NCBI GenBank assembly: GCA_910592005.1 | Contig: CAJVPP010001490.1 | Coordinates: 1 to 19,662 of the forward strand | Reading direction: 5' to 3' | DNA from: Funneliformis mosseae | Taxonomy: Eukaryota > Glomeromycota > Glomeromycetes > Glomerales > Glomeraceae | Length of the DNA stretch: 19,662 bases | Part shown: positions 9,545-19,339 of the stretch, piece after piece | Layout: every line of letters starts with the position of its first letter | How positions within the stretch are numbered: position 1 is the first letter of the stretch | Notes under the pieces: model-generated | The model's input: the letters and a program-made list of their open reading frames with translations, nothing else | Database searches by the model: none | What the model was told of the DNA's origin: nothing | Made by a program: the position numbers and the translations under genes

Positions 9545-10904
9545 TGCACTTTTTGATGAAAGAACAAGACGAGAAAAATTTTTTAATAATTCAATTAATT
9601 ATGAGCGTTTTTTTAATCAACCAATCACTGAACTGATGCGTTATATATCACGTGAAGAGCAAGTTAGAAAAGACAATGAATTAACAAATTTTTAACCATT
9701 ACAATTGATCACATGATCTCTAAAAAGTTGTTGTAAAAACTGATTGTCTTATAAAGCGCCTCGCATTCACATACCGAAAATAAAGAATTAGACGTCCCCC
9801 CACCAAAAAAAATTCATTTGGTCACTAAAATTTACTAATATTATTTTTAAAGCAATTTTTCAGTCATTAATAAGAAAGATAATCATCTAAAGTTACGTAA
9901 GTACGGTATGTTGACATATCGTTAAGTAATTAATTTTTCAATAATTTAAACCTCTTTGGTCTAAAAATAAAATTCAAGGTAACCCAATTCTTTAAAATTA
10001 GAAATTATTTTAAAGAATTATATATATAATCTTTAACCATGGAATATCGCGTGCAGAAACTTGCTCATGGCAGGAATCCAGGAAAAGAAAAGATCTGTCT
10101 GAAAGAAAAAAGGGAACAAGTATCTATTTAGACATTTTGGATTGATTATGGTCATATCGAGAAACGAGAAACAAAGGAAATCAAGCATTATACCATCGTT
10201 ATGTCTTGAATCTTCAATGTGACAATTTACAACGGTTTGACCATGTTATACTCGAATTGGGTTAATTCCACGTGCCAGAGAAATTAATTTCTAAAATTCA
10301 AAATTGTTTTAATTACAATTCGGTGTACATTGATGTGTGAAGATTAAAGAATACAAGTAGAATACAAGGTATTTGAAATTTTTTTTTTTTTTTTGGTTTT
10401 TGCTTTTTTTTACGAAGATATAGGGCAAAAAAATTACATAAATACAAATGAAATAAAAAAAAATAATAAAATGGAAGCAAGATTAAAAAAAAATAATTTA
10501 TATATCGAGACAAAAAAGAAAAAAAAAAGCTCGTGCGCAACGAAATTTTTTTCAGAGAACGTTCCAAATTTTTATGATAAAATTTAAAGCATTAGGAGTA
10601 AATTAAAGCTCTACCTTCCCATCATAAACTATACATAAAAAAGAAAAAAAGGAAGGATAAAAAAGGGTGAAGGAAATAGAGAATAGTCAAGAATTTTTAA
10701 ATAAATTAAATTAAATAAATAATATCCTATTTTAACAAAATATATGATATATCAGGCAGATTACAAAAAGTGCGAAATGAAGACATTCAATCCTTCAACC
10801 TTCTTTACTCTCTCTTCCCATTTTTTTTTTTTTTTTTTTTTTTTTTTGTTTTTGAAATTTCTGTTGAATTGAATAATTAAATTTTACATCATTTAATCCA
10901 ATCG
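9545..10904. other. Intergenic region between the UPF0658 and U2 A' genes
   Basis: This should hold the promoter of the U2 A' gene (right after 9544) and the 3' flank of the membrane-protein gene (before 10904). I see no further gene. A 30-codon plus-strand frame at 10039 (MEYRVQKLAHG...) and small minus frames do not match anything I know and have no supporting splice pattern. A long T-run lies at about 10821-10847, which is an A-run on the minus strand shortly after the membrane-protein stop. No clear TATA element could be separated from the general AT-richness. Confidence 0.5.
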
Positions 10905-12842
10905 TTAATCAATGGACCACCTTTGTGTGGTTCGATTTACAGTTTCAAGGCTATATTCAACATCATTTTCATCCAAGTTTGGTCCATTTGTTTTTGATGT
11001 AAGGCTTGTGCTACGTGAGACTGTTCATAAAATATGAATTAGGATTAAACATCATGGAACCTCCCCTCCACCCGAGTTTGTATAAAATGGCATACTCACG
11101 ATGAAATTTCAATCCTTTGTCAAAGTTCCTTAAGCAAAGGAATGATATAATAAAGGTTATCTAAAGTATAACATATACAAACATAAATTAATATAAAAAG
11201 AATTTGTTTAAAAAACAATATTTTAGTATTAATAAACGCTTACCACGCCAAGGACCAAGCAGACACAAACTACGAGTAAAATATATAAAAAATTTTTTAA
11301 AAAAGAGTCGATAAAAAAAAAACAAAAATTTTGAAACCAAAGACTTGAATTACTTACGAAAAAATGTGACAAAATTTTTTGTGCCACGATATTTATTATT
11401 CGGATTCTCCGTCACATTCACTATCTTTGCTATAATATAACCTTCTGCCGCACAAATTCCTACCATGAACAGATACATGTAGACCTTTTTCTCTGATTTG
11501 ACCCCCAAAAACCCCACTATTAGCATTCCTATCGATGTTAACACTGATAGTACTATGTGAAGATAAAGGTCACTTAATGCCTCCAGGATAACAACCAAAG
11601 CTAAAAATTGAAACGAGAATCCAAGGAGAAAGAAAACATCAAACTTTAAAAGCATAATGAAAACTATATATAAATTTATTAAACAAAAAAGCGCAAGTTG
11701 GTAAGTATTAAATTCCTTAAGAAAAGTTAAATCACAAAGGACGAAATCGCAATCAAACTTACTTTGATATATTTTATAACGATCTAATAATGACAAAAAG
11801 AAATTATATCAATAACCAATGATTTCTGTCAATATAGATCAATGAAAGATTGATATTAAATTTAATATATACCTCTCATTTCCATGTCAGCTCCAATCTT
11901 TTTATATATTGACCAACCAAATTCTTGATACAATTTATAAGACAAGTAAACGAAGCTTATCGAAGAAATAAACATCACTACAATAATGGCAACTTCAAAA
12001 GGGACAGCATCTTTGGGAAGGTAACCTGGTCGTGTCAAAATCGCTTGGATAGCATGCGGAGTTCCATTGGTAGAAATTAAGGAAGTCGATTGGTACACTA
12101 ATAATTCGACTCATGATTAATAAAAAAATTCTCAAGTATTTGTATATATATATGATTTACCTTGGATTGCGGAGAAAGAAAAGCCAGCAAATATGAATAT
12201 GCTTAGCGCGATAAGTTGAATTGTATTTTGATGATAAAGCTGTTATTCGAATTAAATGGGATTTAAAAATTTGTTATGATACGTGATGATGTATATAATA
12301 ATGTCACTCACCGCATCACAACATAACCCTAGCTGGAAGAATTGACTGACGATAAATAGAATATGATATATTGACATGCTCTTTGCTTGGGCGTATATGT
12401 CTGCAAAGTCCTTATGTGTACCGTGATCGTCGCTTACTTCTTTTTCAATTTCAAATATTCGATTCACAGCCCTTGTATGTGTTACAAAAACAAAGCTCTC
12501 CAATACTGTCGCTATAATTGCTTGACACAACGATACCATGAATGCATATCTAGCGTACTGAGATTGGCCAAACTACAATAAGGCCAAATTTAGAATTAGC
12601 CAAAATAATTCGGGAATTAAATAAATTCCTTTTTTTAAAAAAAAAATAAAATAAAAATAAAAATAAAAGAGGCACTCCAAGTTTTTTTTTTTTAATTTTT
12701 TTTTAAAAAAAAAATACTAATTATAATGATAGAGCTTGTTTACTGTTGTTCAGTATATAATGGTCTTGAATTCCCAATTACAAGGTTGGTGAAATGAGTG
12801 TGGCTTAAAACATACCAGCTTTTCGGCCAGCGATCCAAACAT
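10905..12842 (-). CDS. UPF0658-type Golgi multi-pass membrane protein, 9 exons, 373 aa
   Basis: Exons on the minus strand are 12842-12816, 12572-12312, 12239-12161, 12097-11873, 11783-11763, 11663-11358, 11269-11244, 11160-11100 and 11020-10905 (1122 bases). The start MFGSLAEKL has a good context (CAAACATG). About eight membrane segments lie near residues 18-40, 77-95, 101-121, 155-176, 207-230, 236-258, 264-285 and 302-324. I assign it to the fungal UPF0658 Golgi apparatus membrane family, known from S. pombe, from these motifs: QNTIQLIAL (100-108), GWSIYKKIGAD (183-193), YQIFIMLLKFDVFF (203-216), NKYRGTKNF (294-302) and RNFDKGLKFH (326-335). The tail (SRSTSL...TTQRWSID) is hydrophilic and Ser/Thr-rich, so probably cytosolic. 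The biochemical function of the family is unknown to me. Exons 1, 5 and 7 are only 27, 21 and 26 bases. Every junction keeps the frame and restores family motifs, so the model is firm even if the family name is less so. Confidence 0.85.
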
Positions 12843-13469
12843 GTTTGGTATTTGCTAAATTAAAATAAGTTCCTATTGACGTAAAGTATAAAACGTAAGC
12901 CAGTAAGGAAAATAAAAAAAAAAAAAAAAGGAATGAAATGCTGAGAGCCAGAGTCAAGCTCTACATGCGTTGGAGATAGAAAAACGCAAACTGTATTATT
13001 CAAAAGACTGACTGTTTACCAAAATGTTTTCGGACAAGATTTTCGGGAGAAAAAGGACATATATTATAGAGATTAATGTAACGGTGTAACCCACATTTCC
13101 CAACTTCAATTTAATGAAACTATTTATAGTAATAGTAAATAAATTAACATTAGATAACTATTTCGATATCGAACTTTCTTTGTGCAAATCCGTCACAAAT
13201 CTGGAAAAACAAAATAAGGGAAAAAAAAAAATTAATAATTATTTTTTTGTAGATTTTGATAAAATCTTTTTTCCCCAATTTATCCTAAAATTAGTAAAAT
13301 TTTGAATATTGTCAAAAAAAAAAATACTATTAAATTATGCAATGGTAACATGAATGTTTATTAGTATGAAATATTCACAAGGTAGATATGCAAGCGCGTA
13401 CAACCTCGAAAAGGTTTCTTTCCCAAATATGTTTGCGAACCAAGTTAGCATATGACGAGAAAGTGTAAT

Positions 13470-13678
13470 TTATTCCCCCAAAGTATCGTTCTCATCAATA
13501 CCATTTCTCGGGGGATGGGGAGAAAGTCTATCAATCCTGAATAAGAATTCAATTGTTGTGATATCAGGATCACTTGAGGCGGTCATGGGATTTTGATCAA
13601 GAGGACTAGGAGGTTCGCTACAATTGGGAAGGAGAAAAAGAAAAAAATGAAAACGAAAAAAAAATGATCCGAGTTACC
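13470..13678 (-). other. Exon-intron-exon-like segment, unknown product
   Basis: A minus-strand open segment (13617-13470) ends in TAA and encodes about 48 residues, including EPPSPLDQNP, TIEFLFRIDRLSPHPPR and DENDTLGE, which look protein-like. It is preceded by a 60-base stretch (13677-13618) that begins GTAACT, carries a strong pyrimidine tract and ends TTGTAG, like an intron. Joined in phase 2 to the upstream bases, this reads GFYDLLNISIR before EPPSP. I found no upstream exon with a start codon and do not recognise the protein. It may be the 3' end of a small gene, a 5' untranslated exon of the neighbour, or a relic. Confidence 0.3.
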
Positions 13679-14140
13679 GGATTGAGATGTTGAGGAGATC
13701 ATAAAATCCGAGATTTCTTATAACACAATATGCAAATCATCTAATTGATTGGTCTTAACAATGAATCTCCTAATACTGTAATATGATGGTAGTTGCGTTT
13801 GTTATTATATTATATGCTATTTATAGGAAAAAATTCTAGTTAATTGGTTGCGAATCATTTTGTACAAATGAGAGTTGGGACAAAATAAGGTTTCAAGAAT
13901 GTTTTCATGATATAAATTCATAAAACAAATCGCACTCTTAATAATATATAGAATTTATGCAAGATGGTGTGCATCGTTTTTTATTTTATATATATATATT
14001 TATATTATACTTATTTATTTATGTAATATAAAATAAAACCTGTCAAAAGCTATCTTTTAAACAGAACCAACTACAATAATAGACTTTTATGGTTTATAAT
14101 ATAAAAGATTTGTTAACATATGATTATTGCATTACATTGT

Positions 14141-14272
14141 TTATATCTCATGCATAAAATTCTGATTTCCGGGTTTTGTTATTTGATTACGTAAGTCTTT
14201 GTTACGCGATATCTCATCATCAAATAATGAATTCGCAACAGTGAAATCACTGTGTGGCGTAGCAAATATTCT
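14141..14272 (-). other. Exon-like open segment, unknown product
   Basis: After a possible acceptor (TCGTAG at 14273-14278) the minus strand is open for 43 codons to TAA at 14141-14143. The reading includes IFATPHSDFTVANSLFDDE and KPGNQNF. A possible donor (GTAATC) follows the residues KDL inside it. Composition is less AT-rich than the surroundings. I could not connect it to the segment at 13470-13678 or recognise a family, so it could be a gene relic or chance. Confidence 0.2.
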
Positions 14273-14526
14273 CTACGATTTTTAATATGAATATATTTTA
14301 AAAAAAATTAGATCGAATAAACTGTTCATGTTTGTGAAACAAATCCTTAGCGAAAAACGTTGCCTGTTATTATGCGTTTTATTGTTTCCGCTGTCATATG
14401 TCGATAGAGTAGAGACGTGATTAAATTGGGTAGAAATGTCATAAATTTTCAAGATTGCAAAAGTTATTTTATTTCAAATTTCAATAAATCTCAAATGTTA
14501 TTGTTAAAAAATATTACTTAAAGTGA

Positions 14527-14650
14527 AAAAAAAAAAAAAAAAAAAATCAAAGCACTAAAAAATGCTCGATTTTGAAAAAAAAAAAAAACCAACTAAAAAA
14601 AAAAATAAAAATAAAAAAAATAAAAAAAAAAAAATAAAAAAATAAAAACT
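14527..14650. repeat. A-rich low-complexity DNA
   Basis: Long A-runs are broken by single T or C bases (patterns AAAAAT and AAAAAAAT), with a 22-base pure A-run at its start. No coding or RNA signal. Confidence 0.7.
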
Positions 14651-15052
14651 ATTATAATAAAATTACATTAATACTAATTAATATTAAAAATAATAAAATA
14701 ATACATATATATAAATAATATATATATATAATAGTGATAATTATACTAAACGACACAAAATATTTTTATATCGTATTTTTTTTTTTGGGATATTTTAGAA
14801 TATGTATTTTACAATAGATTTTTACATCGTCCCGTAATCTCATAAAAAAAAAGAGGAAACTAAATACCGTTTTCAGTTGTTTTAGTTAGAAAAGCCCGCC
14901 TACCAAAAATATAATAACCAAAACCCAAAGTAAAAAAAAAAAAAACTATATACGATAATTAAAAACTATGTAATTATAAATATATACAAAGGGTGTTTCT
15001 GTTAAGGAAGTTGAATTATTTCAATAGAAAGGAAAGATTTTTTTTTCTTCTA

Positions 15053-15090
<38 letters not shown>
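15053..15090. repeat. Perfect T19-A19 palindrome
   Basis: Nineteen T (15053-15071) are followed directly by nineteen A (15072-15090), a 38-base perfect inverted repeat with no loop bases. It lies about 170 bases beyond the RasGEF stop codon. Exact lengths of such runs are error-prone in sequencing. Confidence 0.8.
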
Positions 15091-15091
<1 letters not shown>

Positions 15092-15166
15092 TATAGTAAG
15101 AAAAAACTGAAGCATGGATTTTGTTATAAATCGTTCATATAAACGAAGAATTTTTTTTTAAAAATT

Positions 15167-15172
15167 TTTATT
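15167..15172 (-). promoter_or_regulatory. Candidate poly(A) signal of the RasGEF gene
   Basis: AATAAA on the minus strand, about 90 bases past the TAG stop at 15263-15261 and followed by A/T-rich sequence. The position is plausible, but the word is common in this AT-rich DNA. Confidence 0.3.
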
Positions 15173-15260
15173 TTCCTTTTTTTTTTTTTATGATTTTTTG
15201 TATTCGAGAAATAATTGTCCAATGTGCTTTTTTGTGATATCATCCAGTTGGCCAGCCAAT

Positions 15261-18200
15261 CTACCTTCGTACTCTACTTGTACTAGAAGACCTTTGAATT
15301 CGAGGTTCAAGATCCAATGACCTATTATATAGGTCCTATAAATGAAATGAAAAAAAAAATTTAATCACCATCGTCACTTACAAAAAATTTAACTTATTAA
15401 GGACGAAAAAGAACGAAAATTACTTACATCATCGCTCATCACCAATGTGTCGGCAATAAACTTTTCAATGAATTTATTGTTCTTAATATCATAAGATCTA
15501 TACAACAATAAAGTATAATATGATTTAATTTGTACCACTCCAAGGATAATATATCGACGAACAATATCAAATCAATTTTAAGGATTGTACATACTTCTTT
15601 TGAAACTTTCGGATCATGTTGATGACACTACCCATGAGAGAGAACTTGTTCCAATGAATTCTGCCATCTTCCTGAAAATTCCTATTCCCCTCTCCGATAG
15701 ACAATAAGTCCTGCAAATGAATACCGCTATATATTGTATGCGCATAAATTACATGTATCAGTTAGACAAATATGGAAGACAATTAAAATGCAGCGAATTA
15801 CTTATTCATAAAATGTAACCTACAGATAAGGTATCCCTAATAGTTCGTCATTCCCCCTTGAAGGTGCCTTCAATGCCATTCGATAATTACCAAAGGACTT
15901 GTCCGTTGACATTAAAACTTCCAGATTATGAAATTTTTTATACGTCGACTTTCCTTTTATAATTTCGCGTGTACGACGAAGTCGTGAGATTGGCGCAGAA
16001 TTGATCGCAGCAATAATTGCCATCAAAGTATTATAGTTATTAGATTCTCGAACAATCTGTCAAAAAGAAAGCATTGAAAAACATGAGAATAAATAATAAG
16101 CTTTTTTTAATATAAATCAATGAAGCGTTCGCGTTAACACTCACCACTGCAACTTTCATGAACTTTTTCAGCATCGAAGCGCGATATTTCAATTTTTCTT
16201 GAGATAAAATCATTGTAGAAACCCTGCGGATACAATAATAATCAGAATTAGAATTATTATTATTGTTTAAAATGATTAATTGAATTGATCATTAATGTTC
16301 AACAAACAACTTACCAATTTGAAATGAAATTGAAATGTTTAATGGATTGAGCAACTCTACCATTTTCACGCTGTGGACTTCCTTGTGGCGACCAAATATG
16401 TCTCAACAAGTCTCTCGCCGTAATTTTTTTGAAAAGTTGAAACTCTTGATAGGTTAGTTCATTTGCAATCGTCTTTTCAGGAAATTCTTCGAAAGGTAAC
16501 TGACATATCGGCCTTCCGGACGATCCATTATTTACAATGATTAAAGAAGCTTTTCGGTGTTTTGAAAGACTCGGCCGACAAGGATGTCCAAGGTATGATG
16601 CGGTTAACTCCGATTGATAATCGTCTGGGTTGTCACTGAACAAGCTACCGATACCACTGTCTTTTTTAGAGGACGGTTTATTGGTGTCTCCGTTACACTT
16701 TACTTCCTCTTCCCTGGCAAGCTCTTCATCATCAACATCGCTAAATCCCCATATAGAGTCGGGATCTTTTTCAGGTACTGTTCCATTAACTAAGGGGTCA
16801 AGAATGACAGCATAATACGAAAGATGAGAACATGTTGTAATTTTGCCAAAGAACTGACGCAACATCTTCCGTGTTTGAGGATGAATCATATCATTTGGAT
16901 GTTGAGTTATCCAAGTAAACAACAAGTTACATATTCTAATAATAATAAAAAAAAAATTACACGATTTAGTTTATCGGGGGTTCTTTTTTTTTTTAAAAAA
17001 AAAAAAAGAATCGTTGTTGGCGATAACGTACTTTTCATGAGTTGTATTTCGATTATCCCTAATATCTTTTTCACATTCATAAAATCTTTGAATCAACTTG
17101 ACCAAAACATCTCGAGGTCTCATGAAGGTTCGGTAAATAACAAAGAAGGTGATCGTAAATGGATCATCATATGTAGTACCGTATTGACCTCCAACAGTTA
17201 ATCGATGAATCAATTCGTCGATTGTCATACCATCCGTACGATTTCTATGAATTAGAATAATAAAGTTTAACGAATTCATACAAACACCCTTTAAAAAGAT
17301 CGCTCGTATATAGAAACATAAATACCCAGTGCACTTGTTTGGCCCCTTATCTAAAATATCATTGATAAAGAAACCTTCCAAATTTAAAGAATTATCACTC
17401 CTTCCACTGATCGAACTTAAAGTAGAATCATAACTTGCAGATGAAATTCTACTATTTGCGGATTTCACAGAGACAATATCCCTTTCTTCTTCCACCTCCA
17501 TCACTTGCAGTAGGTTCGATGAAGGTAAAATGGATCGTCGATAAGAATTCCTTTCGGGGTGGTGAGGTTTAATTGGAGATGCAGGAGCTGGAGGTAGAGA
17601 AACTTGAGATAAGATTGAATGTGTCGGGGGCGTTTGCGGCGGAGTTATTACTATAGATGAAAAATGTTTAGAACTTCGGAAATTGGTATAGAACGAGGAA
17701 AATGAACGAGAAAGAGATCCACCTTCATCATCACTACTTAGCCTGTTTAAGGGGGATCGCGCTAAAAATGGAATCAAAAAAAAATTTTAATACTTTGAAT
17801 TTTTGTTTAACTTTAAATCATATAAACAATGCATGTATACACGAGATATTATTATCTTACATTTTCGCGAATCAACTTTAGCAGTTCCGAAGCGACTACC
17901 ATATCGATTTCCCATAAATCGTACCGCCGATAAATTTGAAAACTTTCTTCGTCCCCTTGACTCATGACTTAAGTCACTTGACGTTCTTCTGTGACTTAAT
18001 GCTGCCTTTTCTGATTCAGCATCACTGCTTACGCTGTGTAAAAATAATGAATCTGATGACGAGTCGGCTCCTTTAACGTGACCTTGTCGAGAGAATTCTA
18101 CAATATAAATAAACTTGATGAAATTTCATCTTTGATAAGCAAATAAAATAAATTAGGTTATAGATGATAAAAACCTCGATGCCGTATCGATAATCTTAGT

Positions 18201-19339
18201 AACATTGAGAATACGTCATGAATTTTCTGTATTCCGGCATCCGATCTTGTGTCCAATTCAATGAAACCAACGTTAAATAGATCACCAAGGGTTGGGCCGA
18301 ATGATGTATCGACTTGTCGTTTTGATGATTCACAGTCTGCTTTGCAAGCGACCAATATTGTTGGGATTTGAAACTCTCTGAAAGCATCTGCAAAAAGAAA
18401 TCACGTGATCAGTTCGGCTGACATAAGAAAATCACGAAAAGGGTGCTTATTTAGGGAAGGAAAAAAAAGAAGAAACCCTACTCAGAAGCCATTCTATGTT
18501 CGATATTGACGCACGTGATGTGACGTCATAGCAAACCAGAATCCCATCAATCTCGGGAAGGTCCTAAATTAAAGCAATGAATAAGTCGAGCAAAAAAAAA
18601 AAAAAAATTAACATGTACTATATGAAGGACAATGAATTCGTACTTTTGGCCATCGAACGGGAGGAGCTTTCATGTCGAAAACACACTCTTGAACTTCTAG
18701 CACTTCAACAGGATACGCACGGTCATCGACATCAATTTCTGTTATTAATGTTGGAGCTAAAAAAAAGAAAAGATGATTGTATTAGTAATTTTATTTTTTT
18801 TTGTTTGTTTTATTTCATTTAAAATATCTATCATACAATACCATGTAAAATATTTGTTTCTCTGCCGACATTTGTTATTGGTGCCAAGTTATTCAAACCT
18901 GTCCGCACAATTGTTGATTTACCAACGGACGGTTTACCAATCAAAGCGACCACATAAGTCTCATCCTGTGAACTTGTCGAGTGTTCACTTGTTGGGGACT
19001 TCTTTTTTTTAATGAAAAAATAAAAATAAATAAAATATAAATAAATAAATAAATAATTTAACGTCAGTAAACCAATCCGATTCGTGCGACGATATGCTTG
19101 ATAAGAACAATGATAAACCTCTTTACCTTTTCGTTTGTAAACCAATAACTTTGACCGAAACCATTTGTGTCAAGACTACCATTTCTCTTCTTTAAATATA
19201 CAGGTTTTTTATGTAGAGAGTCCATGGAAATAGCCTTCTTTAACATTGGTTTACTGCTCTCTGATTTATCGATTGATTCAGAGTGTTTTGATGATACGAG
19301 AGTTGACGTTGATGATGTACTTAAAATTCTGTGCCACAT
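15261..19339 (-). CDS. Ras guanine nucleotide exchange factor with N-terminal Ras-like GTPase domain, 14 exons, 958 aa
   Basis: Exons on the minus strand are 19339-19127, 19001-18842, 18756-18644, 18563-18482, 18387-18175, 18097-17861, 17761-17326, 17244-17032, 16935-16315, 16223-16145, 16056-15824, 15726-15595, 15497-15428 and 15335-15261 (2877 bases). The product should swap GDP for GTP on a Ras-family GTPase at a membrane. Residues 1-80 are Ser/Lys-rich. Residues ~85-260 form a Ras-like domain: P-loop GKPSVGKS (93-100), LVCYDVTS, and LVACKAD (201-207) at the NKxD place. The usual DxxG is missing (VLEVQE instead). Residues ~261-480 are a Ser-rich, Pro-containing linker. RasGEF_N/REM starts near 486 (IDELIHRLT, FFVIYRTF), with an acidic, charged insert of ~90 residues (~610-700). 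The CDC25 domain covers ~704-952: FEEFPEKTIANELT, FNFISNWV, NNYNTLMAI, LGIHLQDL, LYNRSLDLEPR. The start is the only in-frame ATG in exon 1, although the frame stays open for 28 more codons upstream. Introns are 77-125 bases. The exon 5 donor (GTTTTT) is weak. Confidence 0.93.
16984..17007. repeat. T11-A13 palindrome inside a RasGEF intron
   Basis: An uninterrupted T-run followed by an A-run, flanked by TTC and GAA so the palindrome continues outwards. It lies wholly in the intron between exons 8 and 9. Similar T-then-A runs sit in the first intron of the membrane-protein gene (about 12630-12645 and 12680-12715). Confidence 0.7.
19021..19057. repeat. AAAT microsatellite in RasGEF intron 1
   Basis: Repeated TAAA/AAAT units in the intron between exons 1 and 2. 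On the transcribed strand it is a TTTA-rich tract just before the acceptor and may act as part of the pyrimidine tract. Confidence 0.65.

Larger units (their letters stand above)
12843..15260. other. Intergenic region with no nameable gene
   Basis: These 2.4 kb hold the 5' flank of the membrane-protein gene and the 3' flank of the RasGEF gene. Two exon-like open segments on the minus strand (13470-13617 and 14141-14272) are listed separately. The rest is intergenic, with A-rich low-complexity DNA at about 14527-14650 and a perfect T/A palindrome at 15053-15090. A 30-codon plus-strand frame at 14329 begins like a secreted protein (hydrophobic LLLCVLLFPLSY) but stops at once and lacks a plausible donor. 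Confidence 0.5.

Noticed and set aside
9489..9695. Plus-strand 68-codon frame over the start of the U2 A' gene
   Set aside because: It overlaps exon 1 of U2 A' in antisense. The minus-strand exon matches the family start exactly.
10313..10587. Opposed open frames rich in Phe/Leu or Lys
   Set aside because: Both arise from A-runs and T-runs, with no family match and no splice signals.
14329..14421. Plus-strand 30-codon frame with a signal-peptide-like hydrophobic stretch
   Set aside because: It ends in TGA after 30 codons, has no clear donor and no downstream coding partner.
16630..17201. Plus-strand frames over RasGEF exons 8 and 9
   Set aside because: They are antisense shadows of the strongly supported RasGEF_N region.
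17762..17777. A shorter RasGEF form starting just upstream of exon 7
   Set aside because: The apparent start is a TTG inside the intron and there is no ATG. The sequence there is the end of the intron (pyrimidine tract and TTTTTAG).
18196..18393. Minus-strand frame starting MQMLSESFKSQQ
   Set aside because: It overlaps exon 5 of RasGEF in another frame. The chosen frame continues the GTPase-like domain (FQIPTILVACKAD).
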